A stretch of DNA of 64,000 bases from Thermatribacter sp048814795 (GCA_048814795.1 CP184673.1:124001-188000), one strand, 5' to 3'; shown: positions 33,333 to 41,132, counted from the stretch's first letter. Notes: generated by a model not told the origin, from the letters alone. Numbers and translations are program-made.

Positions 33333-33361
33333 ACTATACGATACTTTGTGCAATTTGACTA
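33333..33361 (-). promoter_or_regulatory. Promoter of the OmpM-like gene
   Basis: On the minus strand TAGTCA, 17-base spacer, TATAGT. It predicts a leader of about 200 bases before the ATG at 33127. Confidence 0.45.
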
Positions 33362-33409
33362 CACCCTGCAAAAAATTTTTTGATAATTTTTTAACCGGTG
33401 ACATTTTTT

Positions 33410-33425
33410 CCTCAATAGACTGAGG
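33410..33425. repeat. Hairpin nearly identical to the IS right-end hairpin
   Basis: CCTCAATAGACTGAGG matches CCTCAATAAACTGAGG of the tnpB right end (51340-51355) at 15 of 16 bases. The flanks do not match, so it is either a decayed IS end or a chance hairpin. Confidence 0.35.
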
Positions 33426-33488
33426 AAGGTTATTACCTCTTCACATTCCCTCATATCCCTAAATGGAGGGTTTTAATAACTAAAAACC

Positions 33489-34538
33489 TCAGGGCTCAAG
33501 TCGACCCTCCACTTTAAAACCTGGAGTCGCCATGGTCTCCTCGTCCAGGTAAAAGTCTTTGTCAAAAGCGACGCTGCCAACAACCAGAGGAGCTGGTAAC
33601 TCTATCGCTTCACAGCGCAGGAAAGAGGAGCGGAACCAGTCAGCGTCGGCCGGAAGCGGGGGTTCAAAATCTAAAAGTCGTAACATCATGGTACGTTCAT
33701 AGTAGGTGCGGTCAAACTGATTATCCTGATCCGGATAGGAGCTAAAACGGCGTAAAATATCAGTGATTGTGAAATTCATCTCAAGCAGCATCTTTTCCAC
33801 CAGGTACCACTTTTTCCAGGAAGACTCAATGGTGGTTAACCCAAAATAGAGAGCTCCTCCCTTTTTAAGACTCTGTGCTCCTCGAGAAAGGGTAACCTTC
33901 AACCCTTTTTCGCTCTCCACAGGATCGGTTATAAATACGTCAAAAACATGTTCCTGCAAAGGGTACGCATCGCAGGCATTATAAATGTGTGCTTCCAGCG
34001 GAAACCGTTTTTCTCGTGCTCTTTTCTGAATAAAGGCAACTAAACGCTCATCTACTTCAAGAACGGTAACTTTCTTAGGAAGACCGGTAGTGCACAAAGC
34101 AAGGCTGAACAGGTCATCATCGCCAAGTATGAGGATTTCCTGACCTTCGAGATCACCGCGCTCATACATGAAAGCCACTCTGGCAAAAACATCCTCATTG
34201 GTCATAAAACCCTGATCAAAATCAAGGTTGGGAAGAGGTCTCCCCTCAACAAGCTTTGCATACTCTTCAAAAGCCCCTCGAAAAGCATAGGGGTTATATC
34301 CCCCGCGGCAGTGGGAACAGATAGTTTTTACATAAGGTTTCAGAGAAGAATACTTTATTTTACCCTTTTCAGAAAGGGCAAATTTTCCGTCCACCACGCA
34401 AACCAGCTCTTCCTGAATAAGCTCTTTCAGCCGTTCTACAAAGCCTCTGATATGTTCATCTTGCTCATCAAGCAATCTCCAAAAGCTCTTGGGACCTTCT
34501 TTAAGCGAACGCACAATTTGTACTTCGTAACGGTTCAC
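33489..34538 (-). CDS. bpsA: Branched-chain polyamine synthase BpsA-like
   Basis: A 349-residue aminopropyltransferase of the N4-bis(aminopropyl)spermidine synthase family, found in thermophiles. An N-terminal winged-helix-like segment (about 1-75) is followed by a zinc-like CSHCRGGY and the SAM-type fold: QGFMTNEDVFARVAFMYERGDLEGQEILILGDDDLFSLAL (GDDD, about residue 135-138), VLEVDERL and the catalytic DPVE loop. It adds aminopropyl groups from decarboxylated SAM to spermidine, giving branched polyamines that stabilise nucleic acids at high temperature. GTG 34538 has GGAG eight bases before it and replaces the longer frame to 34589. Confidence 0.87.
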   Translation of the reverse strand: MNRYEVQIVRSLKEGPKSFWRLLDEQDEHIRGFVERLKELIQEELVCVVDGKFALSEKGKIKYSSLKPYVKTICSHCRGGYNPYAFRGAFEEYAKLVEGRPLPNLDFDQGFMTNEDVFARVAFMYERGDLEGQEILILGDDDLFSLALCTTGLPKKVTVLEVDERLVAFIQKRAREKRFPLEAHIYNACDAYPLQEHVFDVFITDPVESEKGLKVTLSRGAQSLKKGGALYFGLTTIESSWKKWYLVEKMLLEMNFTITDILRRFSSYPDQDNQFDRTYYERTMMLRLLDFEPPLPADADWFRSSFLRCEAIELPAPLVVGSVAFDKDFYLDEETMATPGFKVEGRLEP

Positions 34539-34674
34539 GGCTATCACTCCTTCTCCTGCAAAATAGAGATTTATTCGCCTTTTAATCAAATCGATCTGTC
34601 AGAATTGTTTCCCCTTCATTGTAACTTTCTTCCCGGTAATTTGCAATTTTAAGCCTGTTCACCCTTAAGAAGTG

Positions 34675-34680
34675 TATAAT
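34675..34680 (+). promoter_or_regulatory. -10 element of the rubredoxin promoter
   Basis: A perfect TATAAT about 34 bases before the rubredoxin ATG. A TTGCAA at 34641-34646 is 28 bases upstream, too far for a -35, and no better hexamer is seen. Confidence 0.4.
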
Positions 34681-34713
34681 AGCCTACAAACGCTTTTCAA
34701 AGGAGGGACCAAG

Positions 34714-34872
34714 ATGGATCGTTACATTTGCAAAATTTGTGGATACGTTTATGACCCTGAAAAGGGAGACCCTGACTCCAACGTGGCGCCGGGAACTCCT
34801 TTTTCAGAACTCCCTGAAGACTGGGTCTGTCCGGTGTGCGGTGCAGAAAAAGATCAGTTCGAAAAAGCCTGA
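34714..34872 (+). CDS. Rubredoxin
   Basis: A 52-residue rubredoxin with both CxxC iron-binding pairs: YICKICGYVYDPEKGDPDSN (Cys6, Cys9) and WVCPVCGAEKDQFEKA (Cys39, Cys42), plus the GTPFSELPEDW core. It is a one-electron carrier, often for oxygen or superoxide reduction in anaerobes. ATG 34714 has AAAGGAGG nine bases upstream. The next gene starts 3 bases after its stop. Confidence 0.97.
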   Translation: MDRYICKICGYVYDPEKGDPDSNVAPGTPFSELPEDWVCPVCGAEKDQFEKA

Positions 34873-34875
34873 AAA

Positions 34876-35250
34876 GTGACCAAACAACTCTTTTTCATAA
34901 CATTGACCATTCTGCAGGTGTTTGCACTCCTGGTTGCCGCAGGCTGTCAGAGCCCCACAATCCTGGTCCCACCAGATATGGTGGGGCTCGTCAAAGAATT
35001 CCAGGAAGGAGCAGATACTTATCACTGTTCAATACTGGTCGAAGAAAATCCATTCAGCAATTCACAATATGATCTGGCCTGGGTTAGAATAACCGAAGAT
35101 ACCGTAATCATCAGAAACGGCGTAGAAGTAGAGGGAGTGGCCTGTTTAAGCCTCAAAGAAGGAATGCAGGTAAGAGTGTGGTTTGCAGGCCCAGTTATGG
35201 AATCCTACCCAGTCCAGGGTTATGCCAGACGCATAGAAATAGTAGACTGA
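34876..35250 (+). CDS. DUF3221 (YobA-like) lipoprotein
   Basis: A 124-residue putative lipoprotein: signal peptide with a lipobox LVAAGC near residue 23, then a small beta-rich domain whose end (VRVWFAGPVMESYPVQGYARRIEIV) matches the DUF3221/YobA pattern. The function is unknown; these are anchored on the membrane facing the periplasm. GTG start with no good ribosome-binding site; translation is probably coupled to rubredoxin, 3 bases upstream. Convergent with the diguanylate cyclase gene. Confidence 0.75.
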   Translation: MTKQLFFITLTILQVFALLVAAGCQSPTILVPPDMVGLVKEFQEGADTYHCSILVEENPFSNSQYDLAWVRITEDTVIIRNGVEVEGVACLSLKEGMQVRVWFAGPVMESYPVQGYARRIEIVD

Positions 35251-35262
35251 CCCCAAATAGAA

Positions 35263-36099
35263 CTATAAAAGAGACTCTCTCTTGCTCCTTTTCTCCTGAT
35301 ACATTCTCTGGTCAGCCTCGTAAAGAGCTTCTTCCAGAGATATCGTTTTGTAGAGTGGATTAAGAGTATAAATTCCAAAACTACAATCCACCGCAAAAGG
35401 GAGAGTTTCGCTCCAGCGCTTAAGTTTTTCTCTTATTCTCTTTACTACTTCTTCACCTTCCTTTGCGCCAGTCTCAGGTAGTATTAATAGAAACTCGTCT
35501 CCCCCAATGCGCAGGACGTAGTCTCCCTTGCGCACGCTTTCTTCGAAAATTCTCCCCAGCTTTTCCAGAACCAGGTCTCCTGCCTGGTGTGAAAAACGAT
35601 CATTGATTGTTTTCAGAGCATCCAGGTCGGCAAAAATAAAAGTAACCAGCGATTTTTTACGGATAAGCTCCCGAAAAGTACCAGGAAATTTTTGCTCCAG
35701 AAAATAACGGTTCAAAAGCCCCGTGAGGGAATCTCTTTCTTTCTCCCTTTCCAGAGCAAGGTTTTCCCGATAAAAAGAAACTACAACAATCAACCACCCT
35801 GCAATCCACAAAAAACCTTCGAACACAGTGTCAAAAAATCCGGGCTCTGAAGTGAATTCATCGAGGAGGTTTACGGTGTTAGCAAAAAGAAAGGTAAACC
35901 ATCCCCAAAAAAGCAGTAACGTCCACTTTTTAGGGAAAATCAAAAAAGAGAAAAACACCGCCCCCCAAATAGAAGCTTCCATCACGATATCCTCCAGGTC
36001 CCAGTCCGAGGGAGCCTTAATCGGAAAGGCCACCAGCCAGGCAACCACCAGCCCCAAAAGTATCAGGAATGAGTACCACCACAGCCTTCCGGAAAGCAA
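35263..36099 (-). CDS. Membrane-bound diguanylate cyclase (GGDEF)
   Basis: A 278-residue protein. The N-terminal 105 residues hold about four transmembrane segments with no obvious sensory motif; the C-terminal GGDEF domain (about 112-270) is intact: DSLTGLLNRYF, FADLDALKTINDRFSH and LRIGGDEFLLILP. An RKGD I-site five residues before GGDEF implies product inhibition. It makes c-di-GMP, which commonly turns motility down, relevant given the flagellar cluster. TTG 36099 lies seven bases after GGAGGG and is preferred to TTG 36105. Confidence 0.9.
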   Translation of the reverse strand: MLSGRLWWYSFLILLGLVVAWLVAFPIKAPSDWDLEDIVMEASIWGAVFFSFLIFPKKWTLLLFWGWFTFLFANTVNLLDEFTSEPGFFDTVFEGFLWIAGWLIVVVSFYRENLALEREKERDSLTGLLNRYFLEQKFPGTFRELIRKKSLVTFIFADLDALKTINDRFSHQAGDLVLEKLGRIFEESVRKGDYVLRIGGDEFLLILPETGAKEGEEVVKRIREKLKRWSETLPFAVDCSFGIYTLNPLYKTISLEEALYEADQRMYQEKRSKRESLL

Positions 36100-36141
36100 A
36101 ATCAACCCTCCTTGGTTAATCCTAACCTTTGGCTCGAATGA

Positions 36142-37050
36142 TTACCTGAGTTGAAGCATTCTGTCAATGCTCCGTGACGCTTTTTCCATTATTTTCCCGG
36201 GAAGAATGATTTCGTGCTTTTCCTCTTCAAGAGCCCAGAGAACATCCTCCAGAGTGGTCAGTTTCATGTTCTCACACACAGCACCCTCAAAAGCAGGGTA
36301 AAATTTCTTCTGGGGATTTTCCCTGCCCAATCTGTGAAGAATTCCCACTTCTGTGGCAATGATAAATTCTTCACTGCCTGATTGCGCCGCATAACGGCAC
36401 ATTCCTTCAGTAGAAAGCACCTGATCGGCAAGTTGCAAGACCTCTGAACGGCATTCAGGATGGACCAGCACCTCAGCTTGAGGATGCTCCTTTTTGACTT
36501 TTTCTACGTGTTGAGGCAATATTTTAACATGTACCGGACAGTAACCATCCCAAAGTATAAATTTACGTCCTGTTTTACGCGCAACATAAGAACCTAAGTA
36601 TTTATCGGGAACAAAGATTATCTCCTGCACCCCCTGCAAGCCCCTCTCAACCACCAGGGGGGCATTAGCTGAAGTGCAGCACAGGTCGCACTCTGCTTTA
36701 ACTTCAGCAGAAGTGTTCACATAACAGAGCACCTTTGCCTCAGGATGTTTTTCTTTAAGCCGGAGCAAAGCTTCTCTATCGATCATATCTGCCATGGGAC
36801 ATCCTGCTTCCTGACGGGGAAGCAGGACTTTCTTATGGGGGGAAATAATTTTCGCCGTCTCTGCCATAAAACGGACTCCACAAAAAACGATGATATCGGC
36901 CCGGGTATCTCTGGCCTGAATGCTCAAACCCAGGGAATCACCTGTAAAATCTGCAATATCCTGCACTTCAGGAAGCTGGTAATTATGGGCAAGTATCACA
37001 GCGTTTTTCTTTATCTTTAGTTCCTGAATCTTTTGAATCAGGTTTTCCAT
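36142..37050 (-). CDS. nadA: Quinolinate synthase NadA
   Basis: A 302-residue NadA, the 4Fe-4S enzyme that condenses iminoaspartate with dihydroxyacetone phosphate to make quinolinate for NAD. The cluster Cys residues are in FCGVRFMAETA (about 85), LCCTSANAPL (about 125) and AVCENMKLTTLEDV (about 267). The substrate motifs AHNYQLPEVQDIADFTGDS and HPEC are intact. The ATG has AAGGAGG nine bases upstream, inside the end of mnmA, overlapping it by 68 bases. nadB and nadC are not in the window. Confidence 0.95.
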   Translation of the reverse strand: MENLIQKIQELKIKKNAVILAHNYQLPEVQDIADFTGDSLGLSIQARDTRADIIVFCGVRFMAETAKIISPHKKVLLPRQEAGCPMADMIDREALLRLKEKHPEAKVLCYVNTSAEVKAECDLCCTSANAPLVVERGLQGVQEIIFVPDKYLGSYVARKTGRKFILWDGYCPVHVKILPQHVEKVKKEHPQAEVLVHPECRSEVLQLADQVLSTEGMCRYAAQSGSEEFIIATEVGILHRLGRENPQKKFYPAFEGAVCENMKLTTLEDVLWALEEEKHEIILPGKIMEKASRSIDRMLQLR

Positions 37051-38107
37051 AGCGGATAACCTCCTTTATAACTCCTCCTCCAAGCAGCAGCTCTCCTCTA
37101 TAAAAAACCACCGACTGTCCAGGAGTAACCATTTCAACCGGTTCTGTAAAAATTACTTCTATAGTATCACTATCCAGAGATTTTATCCGACAGACCCTTT
37201 CCCGGTGGGTATAGCGAATCTTTGCCAGAGCCTGCTCGGGTATCTCAGAAACAAACCAGTTCAGCTCTCCGGCCACCAGACCTTTTGCTTGTAAAGCTTC
37301 TCTTCGGCCCACCACTATTTGATTGCGTTGGGGAATGATCTCCACCACGTAAAGTCTCTCTGTTGAACTAATGCCCAGGCCTCGCCTTTGACCAACGGTG
37401 TAAAAGGGAATACCCCGATGTTTACCCAAAATTCTCCCTTCAAGATCCACAATGGGACCAGGACCTGTCACAATGTTTTCTCGAATCACACTCTGATAGT
37501 CTCCAAAACACACATCCTGACTTTGTGGCTTGTGGGCAACTGGTAAAGAGTGTTCCCTGGCAATACGGCGTACTTCTTCTTTGGTAAATTCAGCTAAAGG
37601 AAAAACCAGGTGGGGAAGAGACTTTTGCTTTAAACGGTAAAGAAAATAAGTCTGGTCTTTTATTCGATCTCTGGCTTTGGCGAGAAACACCTTCCCTTCC
37701 TCTTCCACCAGCCTCGCATAATGACCAGTAGCCAGAGCATCAAAGCCCATACCCAAAGCCCGTTCCAGAAGTTCACCGAATTTGATAAAGCGGTTACATA
37801 TAACGCAGGGGTTAGGGGTACGCCCCCTTTTGTATTCTTCAAGAAAAGGCATGATCACTTTTTTGCGAAAAAGTGAAGAGAAATCTAAAACCATATGGGG
37901 AATACCCAGATGCTCACAAACCCTGGCAGCATCCTCTACTGCTTTTTGATCACTGAAAGCAGGCTCTCCTTCTTGCGAAGAATGAAGGCACAAAGTAACT
38001 CCTACCACCTGGTAGCCCTGCTCCTGCAGTAAAAGAGCAGCTACCGAGGAATCCACACCACCACTCATGGCCACCAGAATCTTCTTAGACCCAGCATTAG
38101 AAAACAT
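36983..38107 (-). CDS. mnmA: tRNA-specific 2-thiouridylase MnmA
   Basis: A 374-residue MnmA that thiolates U34 of Lys, Glu and Gln tRNAs. The PP-loop SGGVDSSVAALLL is near residues 15-27; catalytic cysteines lie in NPCVICNRFIKFG (about 100) and SQDVCFGDY (about 198). The C-terminal beta-barrel ends at GGGVIKEV, after which 23 extra residues (ending RCDTCP) run into nadA. That tail is unusual and may exist only because of the overlap. 14 bases after cysK's stop in the opposite sense of reading: cysK follows rrf2 and PP-loop upstream in the same transcript. Confidence 0.94.
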   Translation of the reverse strand: MFSNAGSKKILVAMSGGVDSSVAALLLQEQGYQVVGVTLCLHSSQEGEPAFSDQKAVEDAARVCEHLGIPHMVLDFSSLFRKKVIMPFLEEYKRGRTPNPCVICNRFIKFGELLERALGMGFDALATGHYARLVEEEGKVFLAKARDRIKDQTYFLYRLKQKSLPHLVFPLAEFTKEEVRRIAREHSLPVAHKPQSQDVCFGDYQSVIRENIVTGPGPIVDLEGRILGKHRGIPFYTVGQRRGLGISSTERLYVVEIIPQRNQIVVGRREALQAKGLVAGELNWFVSEIPEQALAKIRYTHRERVCRIKSLDSDTIEVIFTEPVEMVTPGQSVVFYRGELLLGGGVIKEVIRYGKPDSKDSGTKDKEKRCDTCP

Positions 38108-38121
38108 TCTATATTCTCAAC

Positions 38122-39033
38122 CTACCAGATAGAAAGATAACGTTCTCCGGTGTCGGGAATGATAACCACGATCAATTTATCCTTGTTTTCTTCTCGAGAG
38201 GCAATTTCTCGAGCAGCCCAGAGGTTAGCTCCACTCGATATTCCAGCAAGAATTCCCTCTTCTCGAGCCAGAAGTTGTGACATGGAAAAAGCGTCTTCAT
38301 CCTCTACAGCGATAATTTCATCAATGAGTTCCAGGCGCAAAACCTGGGGTATAAAACCAGCTCCTATACCCTGAATCTTATGAGTTCCCGGTTTTCCTCC
38401 AGAAAGTACAGCTGAGCGCTTTGGTTCTACAGCTACCACTTGAAGAGAAGACTTTCTGGGTTTTAAGGCTTCAGCAATGCCAGTTAGAGTTCCCCCAGTA
38501 CCCACTCCAGCAACCACTATATCCACTTTTCCTTCTGTATCCTCCCATATCTCAAGCGCTGTGGTTTTTCTGTGAATCTCGGGATTAGCAGGGTTCTTAA
38601 ATTGCTGAGGCATAAAGGCCCCCGGGGTATTGCGTAAAATTTCCTCAGCCTTTTTTACCGCTCCTTTCATGCCTTCTTCCGCAGGGGTCAGCACCACTTC
38701 TGCACCAAATCGGGAAAGAATTTTCTTTCTCTCTTCTGAAACGCTTTCAGGCATGGTCAAAATAAGACGGTAACCCTTTTGAGCGCACACAAAAGCCAGA
38801 GCAATTCCCGTATTGCCGCTGGTGGGCTCCACGACAACCGTATCTTTAGAAATAAATCCCCTGCGTTCTGCATCTTCGATCATGGAAACAGCAATACGAT
38901 CCTTAACGCTCCCGCAGGGATTGAAAAATTCCAGTTTGGCAACCAGTTTTCCTGGCAGGCCTCGCCCAATCTTGGAAAGGTAAACCAGCGGTGTGTTACC
39001 AATAAGCCTGGTGATATCCTGAGCGATTTTCAC
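38122..39033 (-). CDS. cysK: Cysteine synthase (O-acetylserine sulfhydrylase)
   Basis: A 303-residue fold-type II PLP enzyme. The PLP Lys is in NPCGSVKDRIA (about residue 40), with the TSGNTGIALAF loop (about 68-78), GVGTGGTLTG phosphate cradle and the SSGAN motif near the end. It makes cysteine from O-acetylserine and sulfide. The frame is open to 39153, but GTG 39033 has GGAGGGAG seven bases upstream and gives the usual N-terminus (KIAQDITRLIGNTPLV). An IS-end-like hairpin lies in its upstream gap. Being in an Rrf2-led operon with MnmA suggests sulfur-supply control. Confidence 0.94.
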   Translation of the reverse strand: MKIAQDITRLIGNTPLVYLSKIGRGLPGKLVAKLEFFNPCGSVKDRIAVSMIEDAERRGFISKDTVVVEPTSGNTGIALAFVCAQKGYRLILTMPESVSEERKKILSRFGAEVVLTPAEEGMKGAVKKAEEILRNTPGAFMPQQFKNPANPEIHRKTTALEIWEDTEGKVDIVVAGVGTGGTLTGIAEALKPRKSSLQVVAVEPKRSAVLSGGKPGTHKIQGIGAGFIPQVLRLELIDEIIAVEDEDAFSMSQLLAREEGILAGISSGANLWAAREIASREENKDKLIVVIIPDTGERYLSIW

Positions 39034-39072
39034 CTTTCTCCCTCCAATTTTAATTTGTATTCCAACCCGAAC

Positions 39073-39101
39073 GTGAAGTCCTCCCCTCAATAAATTGAGG
39101 G
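39073..39101 (-). mobile_element. Solo IS200/IS605-type right-end hairpin
   Basis: 29 bases identical at 27 positions to 51329-51357, the right end after tnpB, in the same orientation (minus): CCCTCAATTTATTGAGGG hairpin followed by GAGGAC and TCAC. The match stops after TCAC, the likely element boundary. On the other side a second stem (GAGGGGG/CCCCCTC) overlaps. No transposase gene is next to it, so it is a relic or a miniature element between the PP-loop gene and cysK. Confidence 0.65.
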
Positions 39102-39133
39102 GGATTACTGCCCCCTCGCGTTCTCCCATATTT

Positions 39134-40108
39134 CTAAATCCGGAAGGCAGCAATTACTTCGTCTGGCAGGGCAGAAACCAGAAACAAAAACTCTTCTTCG
39201 CTGGAAAGCACTTCTATACGAAGAGGCTCTTCTTTTTGATCGCAGTAGCGAGCAACCAGAGAAGCCGCTTTTTTTAAATCGTCAATTTCTGCCTTTCCTC
39301 TGCCTAAAGCCACCGGCCCTTTGCTACTCCTGGGCAAAAACAGTATGTCTTCCTCCTCATAAAAACTCATAATTTCTTGATTTTCCCTTTGATTCCTGCC
39401 CACAACCAGTCTAAATCTATCGCTTATTGCAAAATGCCTTCCCAGCTTCAAAAGCTCCACATCCTGGAATCCAAAAACCTCTTTTTCCTGCATCAACCTG
39501 CGAAGACGATTACAGAAAAAAGCATCTGTCAACAGGCAACCCCCTGCTGGAGAAGAAAAATCCTCCACTCCCCATTCTTCAGCTAACTTAAACTGGATTT
39601 TTCTATTCCGACCGGAGATATCCAGAAGTTTCTCTCGATCCACCCAGCCTTCTCGTTCAGGGATGGTAGGAGGTAACAGCTTAGCCGACAGAGGTCGAAG
39701 TAATAAACCCTCAAGACCACTGTCCCGCTCGATGACTCGCAAGGACCAGAAAAGCTGCGATTTGGGCCTCTGGCCCACTACCTCCCCAGTAAAAACGAAA
39801 CAGGCACCAACTTCTTCCATCACCTTTTTAGCTTCTCGTAGCATAAAAATCTTACAGTCAACACAGGGATTGCAATTTTTGCCATAACCATAAACAGGGT
39901 TGCGCACGATTTTCAGATATTTTTCAGGGAGTTTTATCTCAAGAACCTCAAATCCAAACTTCAAGGCATTTTTCAAAACATGAGAACTCTTTTTCCAGAA
40001 AGGACTCAAAAAATGAATGCCCACTACCTTTATACCCTGTCTGGCAATCAGCAAAGCCGCAAGAGTACTATCCAGTCCTCCCGAAAAAAGGCCAACCGCT
40101 TTACGCAT
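39134..40108 (-). CDS. PP-loop ATPase, MnmA/ThiI-related tRNA thiolation-type protein
   Basis: A 324-residue protein with an N-terminal PP-loop ATP pyrophosphatase domain: SGGLDSTLAALLI (9-21), a CNPCVDCKIF motif (about 82-91) with the spacing of thiolase cysteines, and GEVVGQRPKSQ. Another Cys occurs in SPAGGCLLTD (about 197). The C-terminal 120 residues form a small separate domain. Homologues are often labelled tRNA thiouridylase-like but the true substrate is unknown to me; sulfur transfer to tRNA or a cofactor is the likely class. It starts 9 bases after the Rrf2 gene and may share its control. Confidence 0.75.
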   Translation of the reverse strand: MRKAVGLFSGGLDSTLAALLIARQGIKVVGIHFLSPFWKKSSHVLKNALKFGFEVLEIKLPEKYLKIVRNPVYGYGKNCNPCVDCKIFMLREAKKVMEEVGACFVFTGEVVGQRPKSQLFWSLRVIERDSGLEGLLLRPLSAKLLPPTIPEREGWVDREKLLDISGRNRKIQFKLAEEWGVEDFSSPAGGCLLTDAFFCNRLRRLMQEKEVFGFQDVELLKLGRHFAISDRFRLVVGRNQRENQEIMSFYEEEDILFLPRSSKGPVALGRGKAEIDDLKKAASLVARYCDQKEEPLRIEVLSSEEEFLFLVSALPDEVIAAFRI

Positions 40109-40117
40109 CTTGACTCC

Positions 40118-40555
40118 TCAAATACTATAAGTAGGAGCATCCTTTTTTCGAAGATGCCTTTCCACGAGATCTTGAAGAGTAATCGAAAAGAGCCTTTCTC
40201 TGATGCTTTCCTCAAGCTCACCCCACAAATCCCGGGTAACACAGTACTTGGAGCGATCACAGAGAGATGGATTATGCACACAATCAACCAATTCCAATCC
40301 ACCTTCCAAAGCTTCCACAACCTCTCCCAGGGTGATATCCCGGGGCGAGCGAGCCAAAGTATAACCACCTTTTGAACCTCTTAAAGAGACAATTAATGAA
40401 TTACTGCGGAGGGGAATAACCAGTTGACTGAGGTATTTCTCGGATACCCCCTCTTCTCGAGCAATATCCCGCAGAAAGACCGGGCCCTTCCCATAGTTCA
40501 GAGCCAGCCTTAGCATTAGCCTTGTGCCGTATCGCGAACGAGTAGAAAGCTTAAT
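40118..40555 (-). CDS. Rrf2/IscR-family regulator with cluster cysteines
   Basis: A 145-146-residue winged-helix repressor: KLSTRSRYGTRLMLRLALNYG opening, VFLRDIAREEGVSEKYLSQL recognition helix and RGSKGGYTLARSP wing, then three cysteines spaced as in IscR (DCVHNPSLCDRSKYC, C-x5-C-x5-C). It should carry a 2Fe-2S cluster and sense Fe-S or sulfur status. The start is not an ATG: GGAGGA at 40568-40563 lies eight bases before an ATT (40555), giving the canonical KLSTR N-terminus; the alternative TTG at 40570 would overlap the ribosome-binding site. The operator dyad just upstream suggests autoregulation. Confidence 0.85.
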   Translation of the reverse strand: MKLSTRSRYGTRLMLRLALNYGKGPVFLRDIAREEGVSEKYLSQLVIPLRSNSLIVSLRGSKGGYTLARSPRDITLGEVVEALEGGLELVDCVHNPSLCDRSKYCVTRDLWGELEESIRERLFSITLQDLVERHLRKKDAPTYSI

Positions 40556-40570
40556 AATCCATTCCTCCAA

Positions 40571-40598
40571 TACTACTAATTTAATAGATTTAGTGGTA
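40571..40598. promoter_or_regulatory. Operator-like dyad for the Rrf2/IscR-like regulator
   Basis: TACTACTAA, 10 bases, TTAGTGGTA: nine-base arms with one mismatch. It covers the expected start of transcription of the regulator gene and touches the -10, so binding there would repress it. The gene starting at 40653 is divergent and could be controlled too. Confidence 0.6.
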
Positions 40599-40625
40599 TT
40601 ATAGGGTATACTTAGAATTTGTCAA
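40598..40625 (-). promoter_or_regulatory. Consensus promoter of the rrf2-PP-loop-cysK-mnmA-nadA run
   Basis: On the minus strand a perfect TTGACA, 16-base spacer and perfect TATAAT. It is the closest to consensus in the window and directly abuts the dyad at 40571-40598. Confidence 0.75.
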
Positions 40626-40652
40626 GCAAATAAGTCGACCATAAATTACGGG

Positions 40653-41132
40653 ATGGTGACCAAAATGCGCCAGATAGGTACGGTGATTAAGACCGAAGGA
40701 AATAGAGCCTGGGTTAAAATGCAAAAAGGAGTCTCCTGTGGGGAGGAACGCTGCCCCCTTAGCTCATCCCTAATTGATGATTCTCAGGACGATTTCTATA
40801 CTGTTTGTGCTATCAATTCAGTCAGAGCAAAAACCGGAGACCGGGTGCTGGTAGAAATGGAAGACTTGTTCCTGCTGCGCACGGCCTTTACAGTATATAT
40901 ACTACCAATTCTTGTCGGAATACTCAGCTATTCTTTGTTGAACTATTTCCTGAAAACGCCTTTATTTGCTTACGTGGGAACATTTCTGAGTGTTGGGATA
41001 ATAGCCATTCTCCTCAAAAGAGCGGACAGGAAATTTAACTTTTCTTACCGCATTGTAGAGTTAAACATTCCCTCAGAATGCACTTCCTGCCCGCTTAAAA
41101 AGCACGAAGGCAAGCCGAAATCAAAGCCGTGA
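40653..41132 (+). CDS. RseC/MucC-family membrane protein (SoxR-reducing system type)
   Basis: A 159-residue protein matching the RseC/MucC family: an N-terminal cytoplasmic part with GTVIKTEGNRAWVKMQKGVSCGEERCPL (cysteines near 29 and 34), two transmembrane segments (about 74-95 and 99-121) and a cytoplasmic tail with CTSCPL near residue 147. Related proteins work with Rnf-type electron transport to keep SoxR reduced, or modulate sigma-E. No rnf genes are in the window. The start may be ATG 40653 or ATG 40665. Divergent from the Rrf2 regulator; 3' end overlaps the convergent aldo/keto reductase by 12 bases. Confidence 0.8.
   Translation: MVTKMRQIGTVIKTEGNRAWVKMQKGVSCGEERCPLSSSLIDDSQDDFYTVCAINSVRAKTGDRVLVEMEDLFLLRTAFTVYILPILVGILSYSLLNYFLKTPLFAYVGTFLSVGIIAILLKRADRKFNFSYRIVELNIPSECTSCPLKKHEGKPKSKP

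Larger units (their letters stand above)
33184..33488. other. Leader and promoter region upstream of the OmpM-like gene
   Basis: About 300 bases without a gene. It contains the presumed 200-base leader, the promoter at 33333-33361 and an IS-end-like hairpin at 33410-33425, listed separately. The remainder is AT-rich with T-runs; I see no small open frame with a ribosome-binding site. Confidence 0.5.
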
